Assembly (NCBI RefSeq): GCF_004369205.1
Contig: NZ_QFGA01000001.1
Location: forward strand, 1,736,001-1,800,000
DNA length: 64,000 bases
Reading direction: 5' to 3'
Origin: Pelotomaculum schinkii
GTDB taxonomy: Bacteria; Bacillota; Desulfotomaculia; Desulfotomaculales; Pelotomaculaceae
Below the pieces are notes generated by a model that was not told the origin of the DNA, searched no databases, and saw only the letters and a program-made list of their open reading frames with translations. This document shows, piece after piece, positions 24,729 through 33,262 of the stretch. Each line of letters opens with the position of its first letter. Position 1 is the first letter of the stretch. The translations under genes were made by a program, and so were the position numbers.

Positions 24729-26738
24729 CTACCCCCTTATCACCAGGAATACTGCCGCCAGCACCACGACCAACCCCGCTACCTGCCACAAGAGGTACCA
24801 TCGCGGCCCGCCGGTATGGATCCGGCTGATCCAGCGGCTGAATTTAACGAATTGATTGCCCAACGGCAAATAGAGACGATCCAGGTCCAGCCAGACTGCC
24901 AGGTTCGGCAATCGCAAAGACGGCCAGGGCCAACTGCGGTACAGGGCGGCGAAGTGTTCTCTAAACGGCAGGTAAAAACTGTCTGCCCGGTAGAGGACTT
25001 CTGCTTGGGGTTCCAATTCACCGCAGTTCCAAAGCTCTGCCGGTCGTACGGGAGCTGCAGCCAGCCGGTAAATCCCGTAAGCAACCAGGCATCCCACCGC
25101 CAGTCCGAAAAGTATGATCAGCGGCGCTACTTGCCCCAACACACCGGCTAGGTTGACTTTAACAGCGCCCCACGGGGCAAAAGCCAAAAGGCTGCTGTTC
25201 CCGGCCACTGCGGCCAGTGATGAACCGTCCAGGGAGCCTGCAGCCAGGGCCAGCGGCCAGGCCGGGATAATACCGAGGACCAGGCAACCTACAGCCAGGC
25301 AGCCTTCGGTACAACGCATGGACAAGGGGACATTATGCCCTTTCTCAAGCGAAGCCGGGAGCGGCCCCAAAAAGGCCGAGCCAAAAAACTTGATGTAGCC
25401 GGCCAGGCTCACCGTGCTGATAAAAACGGCCACCACACCGTACAGCATCAATACCGGCCAGGTTTTCCCGCCGGCCACTGCCGCCTGGTAGAGCATCCAC
25501 TTGCTCATAAAGCCGTTTAAAGGCGGTACCCCGGCAATGGCCAGAGAACCCACCAGAGCCGCCGCGGTGGTCAGCGGAATGAGCTTAATCAGGCCGCTCA
25601 CTTTATTGAGGTCGCGCTGGCCGCTGGTGTACTCGATTGAACCTGCGTTTAAAAACAACAGTGACTTGAAACAAGAGTCGTTGATCACGTGGTAAAGGGC
25701 GCCAACCATCCCCAAAAGGCTCAACCAGGGATTGGTGGCCAGAAACATAAAGCTTACACCTAAGCCCAGCCAGACGTAACCCATCTGTCCGATGGTGCTC
25801 TGGGCTACCAGGCGTTTAGCGTCTTTTTCACTCAAAGTCCTTAAGTTACCTACAATCATTGAAACCACACCGGCAGTTGCAATGACCAGTCCCCAGCTTG
25901 TAGTCATATCGGAGGCCGGCAGCATCCAGTAGGTAAGCCTTAATAGCCCGTATACCGCAACCTTGTTCATGACCCCTGAGAGCATGGCGCTGGTACCGGC
26001 GGGGGCCGCCGGGTGAGCCTCGGGAAACCAGAAGCCCAGGGGGTAAATACCGGCCTTGGTGGCAAAGCAAACCACCAGTAAGCCAATAATCACGTTTAAC
26101 ATCACCGGATTGGCGGTAGCCAGCTGGCGGTAAACTTCGGGCATGGCGGTAAAGGCCATGGAACCTGACCAGCCTCCAAACAGGATTACCACCAGGATCA
26201 GGCCCGCCGAAGTGACGTGCGTCACGAAAAAGTAAAGAAAGCCGGCCTCCAGGTTTTTCTTATTATCCCGCTGGTAGACTACCAGGAAATACGAGGTGAG
26301 CGTCATGAACTCCCAGAACAACAGAAAATAGAAAAGGTCGGCGACCGTCACTACCGCCATCATCCCCAGAATAAACAGGAGAAAAGGGAAGTAATAGCGG
26401 CGCGGGTCCTCTCTTTTGATATGCGGCAAATAGCCCTGGGTATACAACACCGAAGCTGTGCTTAAAGCCCCGATCATACCCAGAAATAACGCGCTCAGCC
26501 GGTCAATGGTAAACACGGGCACAGCGGGGAAACCGGCAATGGCCAGGCTGTCGATACTGGCGGTTACCGGGCCGTTCAGAAAGACCTCTACCGAGACAAA
26601 TACCGTCAGAAGCCCCGCCGCAACCATAGATACAAGAGCCAGCGGGCCGGTTACCTCGTGCCGCCTGCTAATCAGGCACAGGAAGCTGCCGATAAGAAGT
26701 ATGGCAAAAGCCAGCCAGAGACAGGTAAACAGGTACAT
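24729..26738 (-). CDS. hyfB: Hydrogenase ion-translocating membrane subunit (HyfB/HycC-like)
   Basis: A 669-residue NuoL-family membrane protein with about 16 helices and a C-terminal soluble extension that ends in another helix. Family residues visible are the Glu in FLLFWEFMTLTSYF, the Lys in CFATKAGIYPLGFWFPEAHPAAP, the His in YHVINDSCFKSLLF and the Lys in NGFMSKW. Length matches HyfB/HycC. It sits between the HyfD-like and large-subunit genes with almost no spacing. Confidence 0.9.
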   Translation of the reverse strand: MYLFTCLWLAFAILLIGSFLCLISRRHEVTGPLALVSMVAAGLLTVFVSVEVFLNGPVTASIDSLAIAGFPAVPVFTIDRLSALFLGMIGALSTASVLYTQGYLPHIKREDPRRYYFPFLLFILGMMAVVTVADLFYFLLFWEFMTLTSYFLVVYQRDNKKNLEAGFLYFFVTHVTSAGLILVVILFGGWSGSMAFTAMPEVYRQLATANPVMLNVIIGLLVVCFATKAGIYPLGFWFPEAHPAAPAGTSAMLSGVMNKVAVYGLLRLTYWMLPASDMTTSWGLVIATAGVVSMIVGNLRTLSEKDAKRLVAQSTIGQMGYVWLGLGVSFMFLATNPWLSLLGMVGALYHVINDSCFKSLLFLNAGSIEYTSGQRDLNKVSGLIKLIPLTTAAALVGSLAIAGVPPLNGFMSKWMLYQAAVAGGKTWPVLMLYGVVAVFISTVSLAGYIKFFGSAFLGPLPASLEKGHNVPLSMRCTEGCLAVGCLVLGIIPAWPLALAAGSLDGSSLAAVAGNSSLLAFAPWGAVKVNLAGVLGQVAPLIILFGLAVGCLVAYGIYRLAAAPVRPAELWNCGELEPQAEVLYRADSFYLPFREHFAALYRSWPWPSLRLPNLAVWLDLDRLYLPLGNQFVKFSRWISRIHTGGPRWYLLWQVAGLVVVLAAVFLVIRG

Positions 26739-26743
26739 ATCCT

Positions 26744-28198
26744 TTAACCTCCCATAATCCCGGTAGTAATGGCCAGACCGAATAAAGGCGATATGAGGCT
26801 TAAGACCATCAGGACCAGGAGCGGAATCAGCATCGAAAGCGGTGGGTCAACGGCTTTAGCCGCAGCGGGAGAAGGCTCTCCAAAAAACACCCGGTGTATG
26901 ACGATCAGGAACCAGGCAAAACCGGCCAGGCTTTCCACTATAGCCAACAACCCTGCGGTCCAACCCCAGGGGGTGCCAAGCTGGATCGCTCCCGCTATGA
27001 TATAGAACTTGCTCCAGAAAATACCGAAAGGCGGCACGCCGCTGATGGACATCGCCCCGACAATAAATGCCGCTGTGGTTACTGGCATCTTTCTGCCCAG
27101 GCCGCTCAGCGCTTTCATACTTCTCGTGCCGGCAGCGCAGGAAACCGCCCCCACCGCCAAAAACAGAAGAGTTTTGGTAAAGGCGTGGTTAATGAGGTGC
27201 AATAGTCCCCCTTGCAGAGCCAGCGGGGAGCCGATTACCCCCAGCGACAGGCCCAGGAACATGTAGCCCAGATGAGCTATGGTTGAGTAGGCCAGAAGGC
27301 GCTTGAGATCGTCCTGAAAGAAATACAGAATCAGTGCGAAGAACATGGTTGCCACGGCCAATCCGCCCATAAGGTAACCGACCGATACCGGTACCGCCTG
27401 GGAGGAAACAACGATCCGGGCGGTTAAATAGACACCGGCCTTGACCATTGCCGCGGCGTGCAGGTAGGCGCTGGCCGGGGTGGGCGCTTCCATGGCCGTC
27501 GGCAGCCAGGAGGAAAAGGGCAGCTGGGCCGCCTTGCCCCAGGCTCCGATTAAGAGAAAAATGACAGCTAAAAGGCGAAGATCAGGAGTCAACTGTCCCA
27601 GGGCGCTAAATTCAAAAGATCCCGTATTGGCGTACATGATTAAGAGGGCTGCTATAAAGAACAACCCGGCGCCGGCGGTAATAGCCAGGGCTTTGAAGCC
27701 GGCCCGGACCGCGATGGTGGTCCTTTTATGTGAGATCAGCCCCCAGGAACATATGGTGGTCAATTCCCAGAACACAAATATTTGAAAGAAATTGCGCGAT
27801 AATACCAGACCGGTCATTGCGCCTACAAATAAAAGCGTGAAAAAATAATACCGGCCCTTTTCCGCCTGGGTGGGATGCTCCTTGTTAAACTCACTGTAGT
27901 AATCTGCCGAATACAGAACAATGAGAAAGCCCACCACGGTAATGGGAATCAGCAATAAACTGCTTAAGGGGTCAATCTGGATCCCAAAAAGCGGGACGGG
28001 CGCGTCTAACCAGGGCAGGTTGGCCAGCGGGTAGTCGAGGTGCCGGCCGCCTGACCGGATAATGGCCCAGATCGCCATCAACATGACTGCCCCTGCAGCG
28101 ATAATGGCGGTTAAATCCGCTTTCTTTCGTTGTAACGGGGCAACTGCCAGCGCCCCGGCAAAAGGCATGAACAGCAATATTACAAGTAACGTAAGCAC
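26744..28198 (-). CDS. hyfD: Hydrogenase ion-translocating membrane subunit (HyfD-like), first gene of operon
   Basis: A 484-residue NuoL/M/N/MrpD-family protein with about 14 helices. Key residues are in FVFWELTTICSW, GAWGKAAQLPFSSWLPTAMEAPTP, LHLINHAFTKTLLF and GIFWSKF. A GTG start at 28198 is preferred: AAGGAGAG is 5 bases upstream, whereas the ATG at 28228 has no ribosome site and its context is part of a dispersed repeat. It is the third antiporter-like subunit of the complex. Confidence 0.87.
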   Translation of the reverse strand: MLTLLVILLFMPFAGALAVAPLQRKKADLTAIIAAGAVMLMAIWAIIRSGGRHLDYPLANLPWLDAPVPLFGIQIDPLSSLLLIPITVVGFLIVLYSADYYSEFNKEHPTQAEKGRYYFFTLLFVGAMTGLVLSRNFFQIFVFWELTTICSWGLISHKRTTIAVRAGFKALAITAGAGLFFIAALLIMYANTGSFEFSALGQLTPDLRLLAVIFLLIGAWGKAAQLPFSSWLPTAMEAPTPASAYLHAAAMVKAGVYLTARIVVSSQAVPVSVGYLMGGLAVATMFFALILYFFQDDLKRLLAYSTIAHLGYMFLGLSLGVIGSPLALQGGLLHLINHAFTKTLLFLAVGAVSCAAGTRSMKALSGLGRKMPVTTAAFIVGAMSISGVPPFGIFWSKFYIIAGAIQLGTPWGWTAGLLAIVESLAGFAWFLIVIHRVFFGEPSPAAAKAVDPPLSMLIPLLVLMVLSLISPLFGLAITTGIMGG

Positions 28199-28228
28199 TG
28201 TTACTCTCCTTTTCCTTTTTAACTGCAT

Positions 28229-28315
28229 TTCTTACCGGTCAGTCGTAGGGCGTAGGCTTATATTGATTTGTATCTGGGTCAGACCTACGCCCTACGCCTT
28301 ACGGCTTACGACCTA
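28229..28315 (-). repeat. TACGCC-rich dispersed repeat between the AOR gene and the hydrogenase operon
   Basis: On the minus strand the end reads TGACCCAGATACAAATCA, then ATATAAGCCTACGCCCTACG and ACTGACCGGTAAG. A homologous copy is at 48966-49106 and a partial one at 5424-5471. It fills nearly the whole gap between aor and hyfD, so it may be carried in one long mRNA. Confidence 0.7.
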
Positions 28316-30114
28316 ATTGACAGCTGCTGTAATTTTTCCTTGGTCGGCACCCCGTTGTTGTCCCAACCGCGCTCTTTATAGTACTCGGGCAGCATCACAC
28401 TCAGCTTGGAAACCTGTCCCTTGTTGGGGCCGACCTTGACCGGCTCCTTCAAGAACCTGGGCGGCAGCGTATCGTCAGCCTTGGTGAAACCGTTCTTCAT
28501 GTTAAACACTCGCTCCAGGTTCCAGATCCGCTCGCCGGCCAGCAACAACTCTTCCACGGTATAGTTAAACCCTGTGGCTGTCGTTAGCTGCTCAGCCAGT
28601 TCGGGAGCGCCTATACCGAAGGTGGTGAACAGGCAGATCCCTGAAGAATCCACAGCAGCTGTTAGGTCCTGGAAGAGCTTGACCCAGCCCGCCTTGCCTT
28701 CCGTCGCCAGGCTGTCCAGTTTCTCCGGGATCCCCAGGATTTCCGGCGATGTCATATAACCACGGACGTGGCAGCCGCCACGGTTATTGGTGGCATAATT
28801 CAGACCCATCCCCTGCAGGACGCGCGGGTCGTAGGCAGGCAGTTCCTGCTTTTTAACGCTCATGGATAACTCGGGATGGCCGTATTTACTTGCCAACCGG
28901 TAGGACCCTTCCGCCAATTCGTTGCCGAAGCCCTGGCGGTAAGCAGTCTTGTAAGTCAGGTCAACAATGGCGTCCATATTGCCGAAGTTTAAAAAACAGC
29001 CCGTTTCCTTGGCGGTGATATAACCGTTTTCAAACAGCTCCATGGCACAGGCAATAGTGGTAGGCATGGTAATGGAGTCCATCCCCAGCTCATTACACAG
29101 GTTGTTGGCCTTGAGAATCGGTTCCAGGTTGTCGATACCGCAGTCTACACCGTAAGCCCAGGCGGCTTCGTATTCCGGACCTTCACCAAAGGTTTTGTAC
29201 TTGCCGGATTCAACCTCGGAGATCCGCCCGCAGCCGATGGAACAGGCCATGCAGCCCTTGTTCCGTACCAAATATTTCTCCGCCAGGCTCTCCCCGCCGG
29301 TTTCATTGGCGGTAGGATAAGAGCCGGAATCCCGGAAATTCCGTACCGGCAGGCCGCCGCTCTGGTCCAGAATGTTGACCAGGATATTGGTTCCGTAAGC
29401 TTTCAAACCTTGTCCGGTAACCGGATGATCTTTGAGCATCTGGCGGGCCCTGGAGATAGACGCCATAAACCCATCGGGATCGGCCACCCGTACTCCGCCG
29501 GTTCCTTTAACAGCAATGGCCTTCAGGTTCTTGGCGCCCATCACCGCGCCCACGCCGGAGCGGCCGGCGGCCCGGGTATAGTCATTCATGATGCAGGCAA
29601 ACTTAACTTTGTTTTCACCAGCCGGCCCGATGCAGGCAACTTTGGCATCCTCATCGGTGGCTTCTTTAATCATGTCGGTGGTTTCATAAACCGTTGAGCC
29701 CCATAGACTTACCGCGCTCCTGAGCTCTACCTCGGCGTCATTAATCCAGAGATAGACCGGTTCTTGAGCCTTGCCTTCAAAAATGATGGCGTCATAGCCA
29801 GCATATTTTAATTCCGGGCCCCAGTAGCCGCCCGAGTTGGAAGCCGCCATCGCGCCGGTGAGCGGCGCTTTACACACTACTTCATAACGTCCGCCGCTGG
29901 TGGCAAGGGTACCTGTCAGAGGGCCGGTTATAAAGATCAGGTTATTTTTGTCGCTTAAGGGGTCAACCTTGGGATCAACTTCTTTCATCCACAGGCGGGT
30001 CCCAAGCCCACGGGCGCCGATATAATTTTTGGCCTCCACCGGATCAAGGGCTTCCTTTGCTATAGTTCCGTTGGTGAGGTTAACTCTCAAAACCTGTCCT
30101 ACGTAACCGTACAT
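28306..30114 (-). CDS. aor: Aldehyde ferredoxin oxidoreductase (tungsten-pterin, AOR family)
   Basis: A 602-residue enzyme oxidising aldehydes to carboxylic acids with reduction of ferredoxin. The family start [16 protein letters not shown] is followed by [11 protein letters not shown], the pterin-binding [20 protein letters not shown] region and a [10 protein letters not shown] cluster motif near residue 290, with the distal Cys in [18 protein letters not shown] precedes the ATG. Its start overlaps the stop of the polyferredoxin gene, so the two are coupled. The hydrogenase operon follows on the same strand after 107 bases, which suggests that ferredoxin reduced here can feed H2 production. 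Confidence 0.92.
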   Translation of the reverse strand: MYGYVGQVLRVNLTNGTIAKEALDPVEAKNYIGARGLGTRLWMKEVDPKVDPLSDKNNLIFITGPLTGTLATSGGRYEVVCKAPLTGAMAASNSGGYWGPELKYAGYDAIIFEGKAQEPVYLWINDAEVELRSAVSLWGSTVYETTDMIKEATDEDAKVACIGPAGENKVKFACIMNDYTRAAGRSGVGAVMGAKNLKAIAVKGTGGVRVADPDGFMASISRARQMLKDHPVTGQGLKAYGTNILVNILDQSGGLPVRNFRDSGSYPTANETGGESLAEKYLVRNKGCMACSIGCGRISEVESGKYKTFGEGPEYEAAWAYGVDCGIDNLEPILKANNLCNELGMDSITMPTTIACAMELFENGYITAKETGCFLNFGNMDAIVDLTYKTAYRQGFGNELAEGSYRLASKYGHPELSMSVKKQELPAYDPRVLQGMGLNYATNNRGGCHVRGYMTSPEILGIPEKLDSLATEGKAGWVKLFQDLTAAVDSSGICLFTTFGIGAPELAEQLTTATGFNYTVEELLLAGERIWNLERVFNMKNGFTKADDTLPPRFLKEPVKVGPNKGQVSKLSVMLPEYYKERGWDNNGVPTKEKLQQLSIRS

Positions 30115-30593
30115 TATTCACCCACCTCCTGGACCAGTTCCTTAAATTTGGCCGCATATGCCTTTTTCTTCTTCATGGTTGCCGCTGTGGCCTCTTTATA
30201 GGTGATTGCTTCATTGGGACAGAACTTCACACAGGCCGGATCCCCCTGGCACAGGTCACACTTGATGATTTTTTCACTGATTCCGTCGTAGGTGGTATTG
30301 CCGAAAGGGCATGCGATCAAGCACATCTTACATTTAATACAGCGGTTCTCATTAACTACCATTGCGCCCTTATCGGATTTGGTGATGGCCCCCACCGGGC
30401 AGACTTTCACGCAGGCCGCGCTGTCGCACTGCAGGCACATCATGGGCACGGAAACGCCAACCAATTCCCAGGCAAAGACCGCAACCCGCGAAGCCGTCGG
30501 CCGAAACTCCTGATCATGCTGAAAAGAACAAGCTAATTCACAGGTGCGGCAGCTGGAGCACTTCTCCGGCGCCAAAGCTAAAATTTTTGCCAT
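30114..30593 (-). CDS. Polyferredoxin partner of AOR (HycB/HyfA-like)
   Basis: A 159-residue protein with four cysteine groups: [37 protein letters not shown] and [15 protein letters not shown], enough for four [4Fe-4S] clusters. It overlaps the AOR start codon. It should receive electrons from AOR. Because it is HycB/HyfA-like and the hydrogenase operon lacks its own such subunit, it could also dock to the hydrogenase. A truncated copy of its first 21 codons lies at 35843-35905. Confidence 0.85.
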   Translation of the reverse strand: MAKILALAPEKCSSCRTCELACSFQHDQEFRPTASRVAVFAWELVGVSVPMMCLQCDSAACVKVCPVGAITKSDKGAMVVNENRCIKCKMCLIACPFGNTTYDGISEKIIKCDLCQGDPACVKFCPNEAITYKEATAATMKKKKAYAAKFKELVQEVGE

Positions 30594-30744
30594 ACTGGAC
30601 CCGCCCTATTACAGGACAGGTTCCTTCACCCCCACTCCTTTAGATTTGGACCTTCAAGTTAAAAACCGAGTCAATCCCACTAACCCAGTCATTTACCCCC
30701 CTTCTGCACGATACCGCTTGAAGAATACTATGTCATAGGGTTCA

Positions 30745-30761
30745 TGCAAACCTCATGCCAA
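30745..30761 (-). promoter_or_regulatory. Sigma-54 promoter of the polyferredoxin-AOR operon
   Basis: The minus strand reads TTGGCATGAGGTTTGCA. GG and GC are 10 bases apart as required, with one deviation (T for C in GGCAC). It lies about 150 bases before the polyferredoxin start. Confidence 0.75.
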
Positions 30762-31154
30762 TCATTTTGTAGGAAGCATGAGGAGGTTCCAGTGAGGATT
30801 ACTGTCAGCAAGCCAGGAGTGGTAATACCGGTGATATAGCATAATTAAAAAGTACAAAAATTTACTGTTGTTTTATCAAGACTGCTTTCTGCGGCTGTGA
30901 GTATGTGATATCAGCCTGTAATTTTGCCGGAAGCTACAGATTGTGTCCTAAAATGTATTTATGCAGGGCTTCAATTTACCTGAAAACAATGTATTAGCAC
31001 CGAATTTGCAAGGATATTCCATTAAGATGTATTTGAGTCTATATTGTGCTTTTGTAACTTCCCGCAGCAAACATTGTGTAAAAGGGTTGGTTTTTGTTTT
31101 TACGGCCTTGCCGGACTCCAAACTGTATCATTATCGTACTCTATAAAGAGATTC

Positions 31155-31171
31155 TGTTCTGGAATGGAACA
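31155..31171. promoter_or_regulatory. Candidate enhancer (UAS), copy A
   Basis: TGTTC-N7-GAACA, an inverted repeat conserved in sequence (GTTCTGGAATGGAAC) with the site at 36269-36287 although the surrounding DNA has diverged. It lies about 400 bases upstream of the sigma-54 promoter. A likely binding site for the AcoR-like activator encoded at 36471. Confidence 0.55.
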
Positions 31172-31363
31172 GTTTATTGTCTAAAAAGCACTTTAAAATC
31201 CACAAAACTGTTGTTGCACTTGTTTTCGAGGCTGATTACAATTGAGGTGAGGGACTATATCGAAATTTGTTCGATCATGAAACACAATAACCTGTAAGAC
31301 CTATCTGCATTCCCCAGAGTAAAAAATCCTTCCCCATCATTTGTAACATACCCCCAAATTAAA

Positions 31364-31394
31364 GCACCGTATAGATATTCATTCTACACGGTGC
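31364..31394 (-). terminator. Terminator of the glycyl radical enzyme operon
   Basis: GCACCGTATAG and CTACACGGTGC form an 11-position stem with one mismatch, 80 bases after the stop of the acetate-family transporter gene, followed on the minus strand by TTTAATTT. Confidence 0.65.
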
Positions 31395-31473
31395 CTTGTA
31401 AATATTGCTGATTTTGTTATTTCTTAGTTTACTTTGTCAACAGGTCCAACCCTTCACCTGTCTCTATAATTTT

Positions 31474-32064
31474 CTATTTTAGTAATACTTTACCCATTGG
31501 AAACTTAATTCCGGCACTATTCAGAATTAAACCACCGGCCATAATCACACCAAAAAATCCAGTTACAAATAAACCCCACGCACTTGTCAATACTACAGCT
31601 TTGCTTGAGTAACCTAAGTAAACCAGGGCGAGGGCACACACTCCGATATCAGCTCCTATAAGAGCAATCGTTCCCGAAGCAGGAGCAAATTTAAGAAACA
31701 CTGGGGTGGTAAAAATCAGCATTACGCCTAATATCGCCCACTCATATCCAAGGATTTTTGGATCAATTACCCAATGGTATATTGGCGCAAAGAAATTTAA
31801 AGCATATGTTAAACCGTTGGCGAAGCCGAAAAACGAAGCAAAGTACAGCCAGGTGACTCCTCCCACTAAATCCCCAAGTTTAACCAGACTGACACCTGCG
31901 CTCAAGTAGGAAATAGTACAGCCAAAAGACACTAGCGCCATGGGAAGAAGCGCTTTGCTATCTACAAACCCGCATAAATAAGCCCAAGCCATAAAGCACA
32001 CTATTGAGTTAGCAATCCAACCAGCCGCACCAGCGTCAGCTATTTTAGTTTCGGTATCTGCCAA
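31474..32064 (-). CDS. GPR1/FUN34/YaaH-family acetate/succinate transporter
   Basis: A 196-residue membrane protein with six hydrophobic helices, the size of bacterial SatP/YaaH proteins, which move acetate or other small carboxylates. AGGAGG lies well before a TTG start. It is the last gene behind the glycyl radical enzyme and its activase, so it probably moves the substrate or the acid end product. The canonical NPAP/G start motif of SatP is not obvious, so this is a divergent member. Confidence 0.78.
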   Translation of the reverse strand: MADTETKIADAGAAGWIANSIVCFMAWAYLCGFVDSKALLPMALVSFGCTISYLSAGVSLVKLGDLVGGVTWLYFASFFGFANGLTYALNFFAPIYHWVIDPKILGYEWAILGVMLIFTTPVFLKFAPASGTIALIGADIGVCALALVYLGYSSKAVVLTSAWGLFVTGFFGVIMAGGLILNSAGIKFPMGKVLLK

Positions 32065-32145
32065 GAAAATTACCTCCTTATAGTAATGTACTGTTTAAAA
32101 TCCCTAAAGCAGCTGAACTCTTTGAAAATACAGGCTCTCTTAGCC

Positions 32146-33102
32146 TTAACCTATTATCACCTTAAGCCCGTAAGATTCAATAATATCTTTGCATAAATTC
32201 ATATGTTCTTTACCAGGTGGTTTAAGATCCTCCAAATAATATTTTTTCCCCAGCCTGTCATACTTTCCAGAACCCAATCGATGGTACGGAAGAATCTGAA
32301 CCAGCTTTACTGCTGAACCCAAACTTGAGCAAAATTGGCCTGTCGCCCGGATATTTTCCTCTGAATCGTTATAACCTGGAATTATAGGAATTCTGATTTG
32401 CATAGCCGCGCCTGCCTTTGCCAAGTTACAAGCATTTTCCAGGATTAACTCATTTGGCTCGCCGATTAATCTCTTCGATTGCAACGTGTCCATATGCTTT
32501 AAATCGTAAAGAAAAAGATCCACAAACTCCAGAACCTCTTTGTAATGCTCCCATTTTGCGTATCCGCTCGTATCCAGACATACATGCAATCTCCTGCTTT
32601 TACATTCCTTTAATAACTCTTTGACAAACTTGTACTGTACCATCGGTTCACCACCGGATACTGTAACCCCTCCATTTGAGCACCGGTAGAATAATCTGTC
32701 CTTTTCTATTATTTCCATAATCTCATCAACACTGATATCTTTTCCGGTTAAGTACAACGCTTTTGATGGGCAGACCTGGGTACATAAACCACATTTGTTG
32801 CATTTGTTTCTATTAAAATCAATAACCTGAATTTCTTTTTTTTCAAATTTTGAAAAAATCTTAGGCCCTTTTGTCAAAGCTCCGGTTGGACAAACCTGCA
32901 GACACCTTCCACAATTAGCCAGACCTATGCATTTTATTTCAAACCAGGCGATTTCATCTTCAAGGGCCTGTGATTCCGGGCTGTGACACCATAGACACCT
33001 CAGGGGGCATCCTTTCAAGAAAACCCCTGTTCTAATCCCGGGTCCGTCATGCACCGTGTATCTTTGGATATCAATAATTTTTCCTATTTTCTCGTTGTCC
33101 AT
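32146..33102 (-). CDS. Glycyl radical enzyme activating protein (radical SAM, two extra clusters)
   Basis: A 318-residue activase that installs the glycyl radical on the partner enzyme. The radical SAM motif is CPLRCLWC near residue 32. An inserted ferredoxin-like domain has CIGLANCGRCLQVCP and CNKCGLCTQVCP, as in activases of diol dehydratase and choline lyase type enzymes and unlike the short pyruvate formate-lyase activase. SGGEP follows near residue 150. GGGAGG precedes the ATG. It is 160 bases downstream of the enzyme gene, with a hairpin between. Confidence 0.92.
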   Translation of the reverse strand: MDNEKIGKIIDIQRYTVHDGPGIRTGVFLKGCPLRCLWCHSPESQALEDEIAWFEIKCIGLANCGRCLQVCPTGALTKGPKIFSKFEKKEIQVIDFNRNKCNKCGLCTQVCPSKALYLTGKDISVDEIMEIIEKDRLFYRCSNGGVTVSGGEPMVQYKFVKELLKECKSRRLHVCLDTSGYAKWEHYKEVLEFVDLFLYDLKHMDTLQSKRLIGEPNELILENACNLAKAGAAMQIRIPIIPGYNDSEENIRATGQFCSSLGSAVKLVQILPYHRLGSGKYDRLGKKYYLEDLKPPGKEHMNLCKDIIESYGLKVIIG

Positions 33103-33164
33103 AAAATTGCCTCCCCGAATTATCAGGCGAATTCTCCCTGGAAGAAGGATAATATAAGGCTTGT

Positions 33165-33197
33165 CAGTACACTGAGAGCCCCATTCTCAGTGTACTG
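33165..33197 (-). other. Intergenic hairpin between enzyme and activase genes
   Basis: CAGTACACTGAGA and TCTCAGTGTACTG form a perfect 13-bp stem with a 7-base loop. There is no T-run, so it is more likely a processing or stability element that keeps enzyme mRNA more abundant than activase mRNA. Confidence 0.6.
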
Positions 33198-33262
33198 ACT
33201 TGCAATTGCAAGGTGCGCTTGGCTCGCGTACCAGCGCCATGTTTGCCTCACATAGAAATTGT

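Larger units (their letters stand above)
30533..31330. repeat. Copy A of a duplicated control region
   Basis: The first 60 bases of the polyferredoxin gene, its upstream DNA and a distal block (31240-31310) recur in the same order and orientation at 35843-36440. Shared landmarks are CTTCTCCGGCGCCAAAGCTA, a sigma-54 promoter, TGAATTTGCATGGATATTCC/CGAATTTGCAAGGATATTCC, GTTCTGGAATGGAAC and GTAAGACCTATCTGCA. Copy A ends where copy B runs into the activator gene. About 880 bases here are otherwise without genes. Confidence 0.8.

Noticed and set aside
28199-28228. ATG at 28228 as the start of hyfD
   Set aside because: No ribosome site, and the ATG context belongs to a dispersed repeat also found at 49101; the GTG at 28198 has AAGGAGAG.
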